A stretch of DNA of 64,000 bases from the NCBI GenBank assembly GCA_947561715.1, contig OX387205.1:14017001-14081000 (forward strand), given 5' to 3'. Position 1 is the first letter of the stretch; each line of letters starts with the position of its first letter. The notes under the pieces are model-generated. The model had not been told where the DNA came from and made no database searches. It worked only from the letters and a program-made list of their open reading frames with translations. Below, piece after piece: positions 60,020 to 64,000 of the stretch. The translations under genes and the position numbers were made by a program. Origin of the DNA: Ascidia mentula (taxonomy: Eukaryota > Chordata > Ascidiacea > Phlebobranchia > Ascidiidae).

Positions 60020-60105
60020 TATTGTAACATACGTTTGTGTTCTCTGCTGTTCCGTTCTGCTTATGCTGGTTAACAAACTGCAACAATACAAACTGACCGA
60101 TATTG
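60020..60105 (+). terminator. LTR-like polyadenylation region after copy 7
   Basis: TTCTCTGCTGTTCCGTTCTGC and TGGTTAACAAACTGCAACAA. The AATAAA of the sister tails reads AACAAA here, which may weaken it. Confidence 0.5.
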
Positions 60106-61340
60106 TAAAGGACAGTGATTACTAAAATGTAGGCTTGCAGACCAATTGTTTAGAAAGTCAAAATGTGCAAAACCGATGAGAGACAAAATAACTTGACAAG
60201 GCAACGAACATCACGGCAAAGATTTAATGTTCGTTTTCAAATTATCACATTGTATAATTTAAATCTGCTGTAATGCGCCTTTGTCTGGAAGATTTATATT
60301 GTTTTAAACAATGCATTGCATGGGCTGATGTACAAATGTAACACGAATGACACATAGATAATACTTTTTGCAATGTGGTGGTTTCTATGAACAAATGTTG
60401 ACAAGATAACTTGAAACAATTTAATACCAACATTATCCGGTAACAACCCTAATAATTTGAAACAAATGCAACAAAATGGCTTAATTCTGTTTCTGTTATT
60501 TTTATCGACAACGATACAGCATTAATGTTAGACCGCCATTATAACTTGTCAGTTGAATAGAATTGGGACTTGCAAACAACATGCGTGCCTGTAAAGTATG
60601 AATTCTCTGCTAGGTGTCGATAGAGAGCTCGTCCGCAATTTTCCTTTGCTGTCGTGACGTCACGCACGTTATGATCCAGGCTAATGTAATTGGTTAATAA
60701 GCTTGGTGTTTTCCACAATTTTACATGGCATGCTTGGATTGTAGAAGGTTAGTGTCCATTCTATTTCCCAACGACCTCAATCTATCATACGTTTTCGTTA
60801 CAAAGAGTACGTCATAATGAACTTGCATTCAACACCCATAACATCTGCCTTTTCAGTAACCTGTCTCGTTGGTATTTGTTCAAAAGGTTATGAAAACACA
60901 TCGGCGCTTCTTTTCATTAGCAACACTCTGTGCCATTAAAAAAACTGGGTAAAATACCTCAGGAATAAACCTTTCCTTAGCTGCAGCATTTTGTACTTTT
61001 GTATCTAAAGCAATATGACGCCGCATCAAACACACGGCTCTAAACATACTTGGATTCTTGATGTATTGCCAGTGATGCGAGTCTAAATGTTCAAAACAAA
61101 TTAGAAACAAAATAACGTAACAAGGTAACAAACATTCCACGCCAGGGCAAACATTTATTGCTAGCTTTATGCATTGCACAGGTTGATGTAGAAATGATAC
61201 AGAAATCACATTTGATCATACTTCACGACTAAATCCTCCTCATGCGTTATTTTAACAACGAAGAAAGGAATTTCGAACAACTTTCCAAATAATTAAACCG
61301 CACATGTTATGAATTGTGTGTTTGTGGCTACGCTGACAAT
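60106..61340. other. Tail-to-tail spacer between copies 7 and 8
   Basis: Counterpart of 48,226-49,520. Same short internal repeats (ATAACTTGACAAGGCAACG; ATAACGTAACAAGGTAAC). No gene recognised. Confidence 0.45.
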
Positions 61341-61350
61341 GTCACGTGAC

Positions 61351-62171
61351 CTACATCCGGGAGTTTATTCCTCCTGCAACGACGATCGTTTCTCCTGTGA
61401 TGTATGATCCCTCGTCGGAGCAGAGGAGTGACACGATTCCACTGCATTCCTCCGGAGTTCCCAACCTCTTGAGTGCAATATCATTGCGAAGTACTTAGGT
61501 GCTCTTTTCTTAGTGGCCGGATGCTGCCACAGACTCTTACTGAAATTGGTGTCAATGATCCCGGGGACGATGCAATTGATGCGGATCTTTTTAGCCGCAA
61601 GCTCCGGAGTGAGAACTTTTGTGAGGCTGACGAGAGCTGCCTTGCTCACTGAGTAAATTCCCACCACGTCGTAGGCGGCGAAAGCGGCAATTGAAGAAAG
61701 AAGAACGATGGAAGAGTTGGGACGCGACTCCATCAGAGGAACCGCGTCTTGTATCCACTGAAAGGTGGACTTGACGTTAAAGTCGAATATTTTGTCGTAT
61801 GCGGGTTCTGGGGTGTTTAAAGGCGGGCCAAAGTGGGGATTGATTCCAGCGTTTGAGACGAAGATGTCAAACCCCGCGTGGTTCTTCTTCACTTGGTCGA
61901 GTAAACGTCGACGATCGTCGCGCTTTCCAGCAACACAAACGTGTCCGGTGACAGTGAGGCCTTCTGCTTGTAACTTGCCAACAGCCTCATCCACATTAGC
62001 CTGTTTTCTGCTGCTGATATACACATGGGCGCCGTCCTGTGCAAGTTTGTGTGCTGTTGCCAGCCCGATGCCTCCAGTGGAGACGGTTAGGACTGCTATT
62101 TTACCGTCAAGTTTTCAAGCAAGTCTGGTAGTGGTGCGTAGCGAGCGATGCTGTATCAGAGTCCGGAACAT
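61351..62171 (-). pseudogene. DHRS4-like SDR pseudogene, copy 8 (presequence class)
   Basis: 821 nt against 822 in its unit 1 partner (copy 4). From the ATG at 62,171 the presequence reads MFRTLIQHRSLRTTTRLA and is then stopped, because the Gly codon of LAGKL reads TGA. A single-base deletion near 61,497 (after ATKKRA) shifts the frame before the last 50 residues. An open frame of 219 codons survives between from MYISSRKQ. The C-terminus would have been NSRM. The rest is well preserved, so decay is recent. Confidence 0.88.
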
Positions 62172-62860
62172 GTTTGGTGATTGTGCGAAGATGTCAACGT
62201 GGCCAATAGTTTTGGTTACCTGTGCACAAGTGCTACATTATAACATGGACAAGTATGAAATTTTGGAGATCAACTACCGTGCTTTCGCACTTTCGCCTGC
62301 ACAATCTAAATAAAGTTTTGTCTAATTTCCTTGTGCAAGTTGTTTGTACACAGTTTAGATTTGATTTTTTTTTAGAATTGTTCTGTCGCAACTTTTTGCA
62401 ATATCTCAGATTAGGTTAATTCACTACACATGTTAGAGCATTAAACTAACACAAATTTGAATCAAGAAGGGTCAACAACAAAACGACCCGGTATATTATA
62501 AATTTTCAAAGTTGCGTCTAAACTCCATCTACATTTTTGCTCAGTTACCAGTTTTTATGGATATTTGAAGCTCTCAGCAAGACAATCAGCCACAGAACCT
62601 GCAAGACCAGCCAAGAAGCGAACAATGCTGGCTTCCAGTGACGAAACAATGGCAATAGCTTTCCCAAAAAGGCTTTTACAGCTTTTCCTCTTCAAACTTT
62701 ACAATAAATGTATCACCAGCATTTCAATCGGTTCCGAATAAAACGAATATCTCAAATTCTGTTTGGAATGCTTCACGGACCGCACAGAAGCCTTCGAAGA
62801 CCGCATGTGGCCAGCGGCCCGCGGACTGCGGGTTTGAGACCCCTGGACTATATATACCCT
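62172..62860 (-). promoter_or_regulatory. Former upstream region of copy 8
   Basis: Minus strand: the shared SDR leader in the copy 1/4 version (TTGTGCACAGGTAACCAAAA). The remainder matches 50,450-51,280. No other gene seen. Confidence 0.4.
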
Positions 62861-63615
62861 TTACAGTGTGCGTCAGTTTGTATTGTTGTAGTTTATTAAC
62901 CAGCATAAGCGGGACAGCTATGAACACAAACCTGACTCAGCGTAAAATAACCTTGACGTAACAGGGGTTCCCTTTTATAGGAAAGAGGTCACGTGACACT
63001 ACCATGTTGCGCATCAAATCATGCGAAACACAACACACCCTCTTTCCTGCAAGGTACAAGTTGACAATGACGTCATAATCACCTAAAAGGTACAATGCAG
63101 GTTAAGTTGCAGCCAATACAGTTGAATATCGGGGTCACATGCAATGTCATTCGTGACATCGCCCCCTGCCACATAGAAAATATCGTTTTATAAAAACAAT
63201 ACCAACACAAACAAATTACGAAACATGATAGAAAAGAAACCACACACAGAGAACCATGCGACAAAGTCGTCTGACATTACCGACTTCATTATTACGACCC
63301 AATTAGAAAATCAACACCTTCATTCTCTGAACCCCTTATGTACTTACGGTAGCTCTGCAAACATATTTTCTAACGCATCACACGATTACGTAACGTTTAT
63401 CTTTCTTAAAACTCGTAGGACCTGCTTGAAACCAGTATGATATAAATGCCTTTATTAAAACGTAAAACCCACCAATGATCAGTGTTCAAACAACGAGTCC
63501 TTCGCAATACTCCCACGCATACATAGTCTTAGGTCACCACACCCAAAAGCAGTCATTAATAACATATTAGCGAGCGCTAGAGGCCGTAAGGAGATGGTGA
63601 TAAAAATATGTAGCA
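62861..63615 (-). mobile_element. LTR fossil (3' internal strip to 63,756)
   Basis: On the minus strand the LTR begins at 63,615 and ends about 62,861, with CCTATAAAAGGGAAC and GGTTAATAAACTACAAC boxes. The internal strip and purine-rich tract lie at 63,616-63,756 and include a 17-base C run on the plus strand. Partner of the LTR at 51,281 by segmental duplication. Non-coding. Confidence 0.75.
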
Positions 63616-63756
63616 TACCCCCCCCCCCCCCCCCACCCTCTTTGCCAAAGTGGAGTGTCCACACTCCATAAATTAGACACAAATATTTCAATACCTTCGA
63701 GCATACAATAGCAAGAAATCCCCGAAACCAAGAACAAGCAAAATCACTTGTCACCG

Positions 63757-63974
63757 GCCACGTTTGTGATGCTGGAAAACGCGACGATCGTCGATGTTTA
63801 CTCGACCAAGTGAAGCGGAACCACGGGGGGGTTGACATCTTCGTCTCAAACGCCGGAATCAATGTTCATTTTGGGCCGACTTTAAACACCCCGGAACCTG
63901 CATACGACAAAATATTCGACTTTACCGTCGGGGAAACGATCGTCGTCGCAGGAGGATTGAAGTCCCAGATGTGA
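63757..63974 (+). pseudogene. DHRS4-like SDR mini-copy with large internal deletion, copy 9
   Basis: Begins in VTGHVCDAGKRDDRR, runs through NAGINVHFG to KIFDFTV and is then joined in frame to GETIVVAGGLKSQM and a stop, omitting about 130 residues with the catalytic Ser, Tyr and Lys. The left border abuts the LTR internal strip exactly where unit 1 has unrelated sequence. The end reads SQM, not SRM. It cannot encode an SDR fold; it is a rearrangement product. Confidence 0.85.
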
Positions 63975-64000
63975 GTCACGTGTCATTTGATCGTTCGCAA

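Larger units (their letters stand above)
52343..63757. repeat. Tandem duplication unit 2 (about 11.4 kb)
   Basis: The second unit, collinear with 41,663-52,140. Compared with unit 1 it has an extra LTR (57,470-58,341), a captured SDR fragment (53,289-53,611), a longer minisatellite, one SINE-like insertion (55,256-55,448), and lacks the two insertions seen at 44,614 and 45,231. Its minus-strand SDR gene is broken while the unit 1 partner is intact. Confidence 0.85.

Noticed and set aside
61765-62313. 182-codon plus-strand open frame
   Set aside because: Antisense of the copy 8 pseudogene; same shadow as over copy 4.

Overview
The window is animal nuclear DNA, most probably from an ascidian tunicate such as Ciona. 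It is AT-rich. Its genes have many small exons with canonical GT/AG ends and introns of a few hundred bases. The recognisable proteins are metazoan (Vav, SMG7, Rab14, COA4, DHRS4-like). The organism call is an inference from these features.

Positions 1-15,545 (minus strand) hold a single-copy-type VAV Rho guanine-nucleotide exchange factor. It can be read from the initiator Met of the CH domain through the acidic, DH, PH, C1, first SH3 and SH2 regions into the start of the last SH3, where the window cuts it. Positions 16,100-16,850 are a coding-like but unresolved locus. Positions 17,923-29,817 (minus) hold SMG7, the nonsense-mediated-decay adaptor, in about 22 exons, with its conserved C-terminal tail. 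Between SMG7 and RAB14 lie a possible small unresolved minus-strand gene and a transposon remnant. RAB14 (7 exons, exactly 215 codons) lies at 32,907-35,497 and the twin-CX9C protein COA4 at 36,148-36,381, both minus. About 2.7 kb without a recognisable gene follows.

From 39,079 to the right edge the character changes. This part is an array of intronless DHRS4-like short-chain dehydrogenase/reductase genes: six intact (39,079+, 45,644+, 47,246+, 50,353-, 56,391+, 59,142+), one pseudogene (62,171-) and two fragments (53,289+, 63,757+). Everything from about 41.66 kb to 63.76 kb is a tandem duplication. Unit 1 (about 41,663-52,140) and unit 2 (about 52,343-63,757) each contain a minisatellite, a dead LINE, two plus-strand SDR genes, one minus-strand SDR gene and an LTR-retrotransposon end. 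The units differ by lineage-specific insertions with clean 12-14 bp target-site duplications, a captured SDR fragment and an extra LTR, which makes the pair a good record of local turnover.

The SDR proteins keep the TASxxGIG cofactor loop and the Asn/Ser/Tyr/Lys active site. Most end in SRM, a PTS1-type peroxisomal signal. One N-terminal class also has a mitochondrial-like presequence. The left half of the window is therefore conserved housekeeping and signalling genes. The right half is a young, still rearranging carbonyl-reductase gene family built into retroelement debris, and it is the most interesting part of the window.
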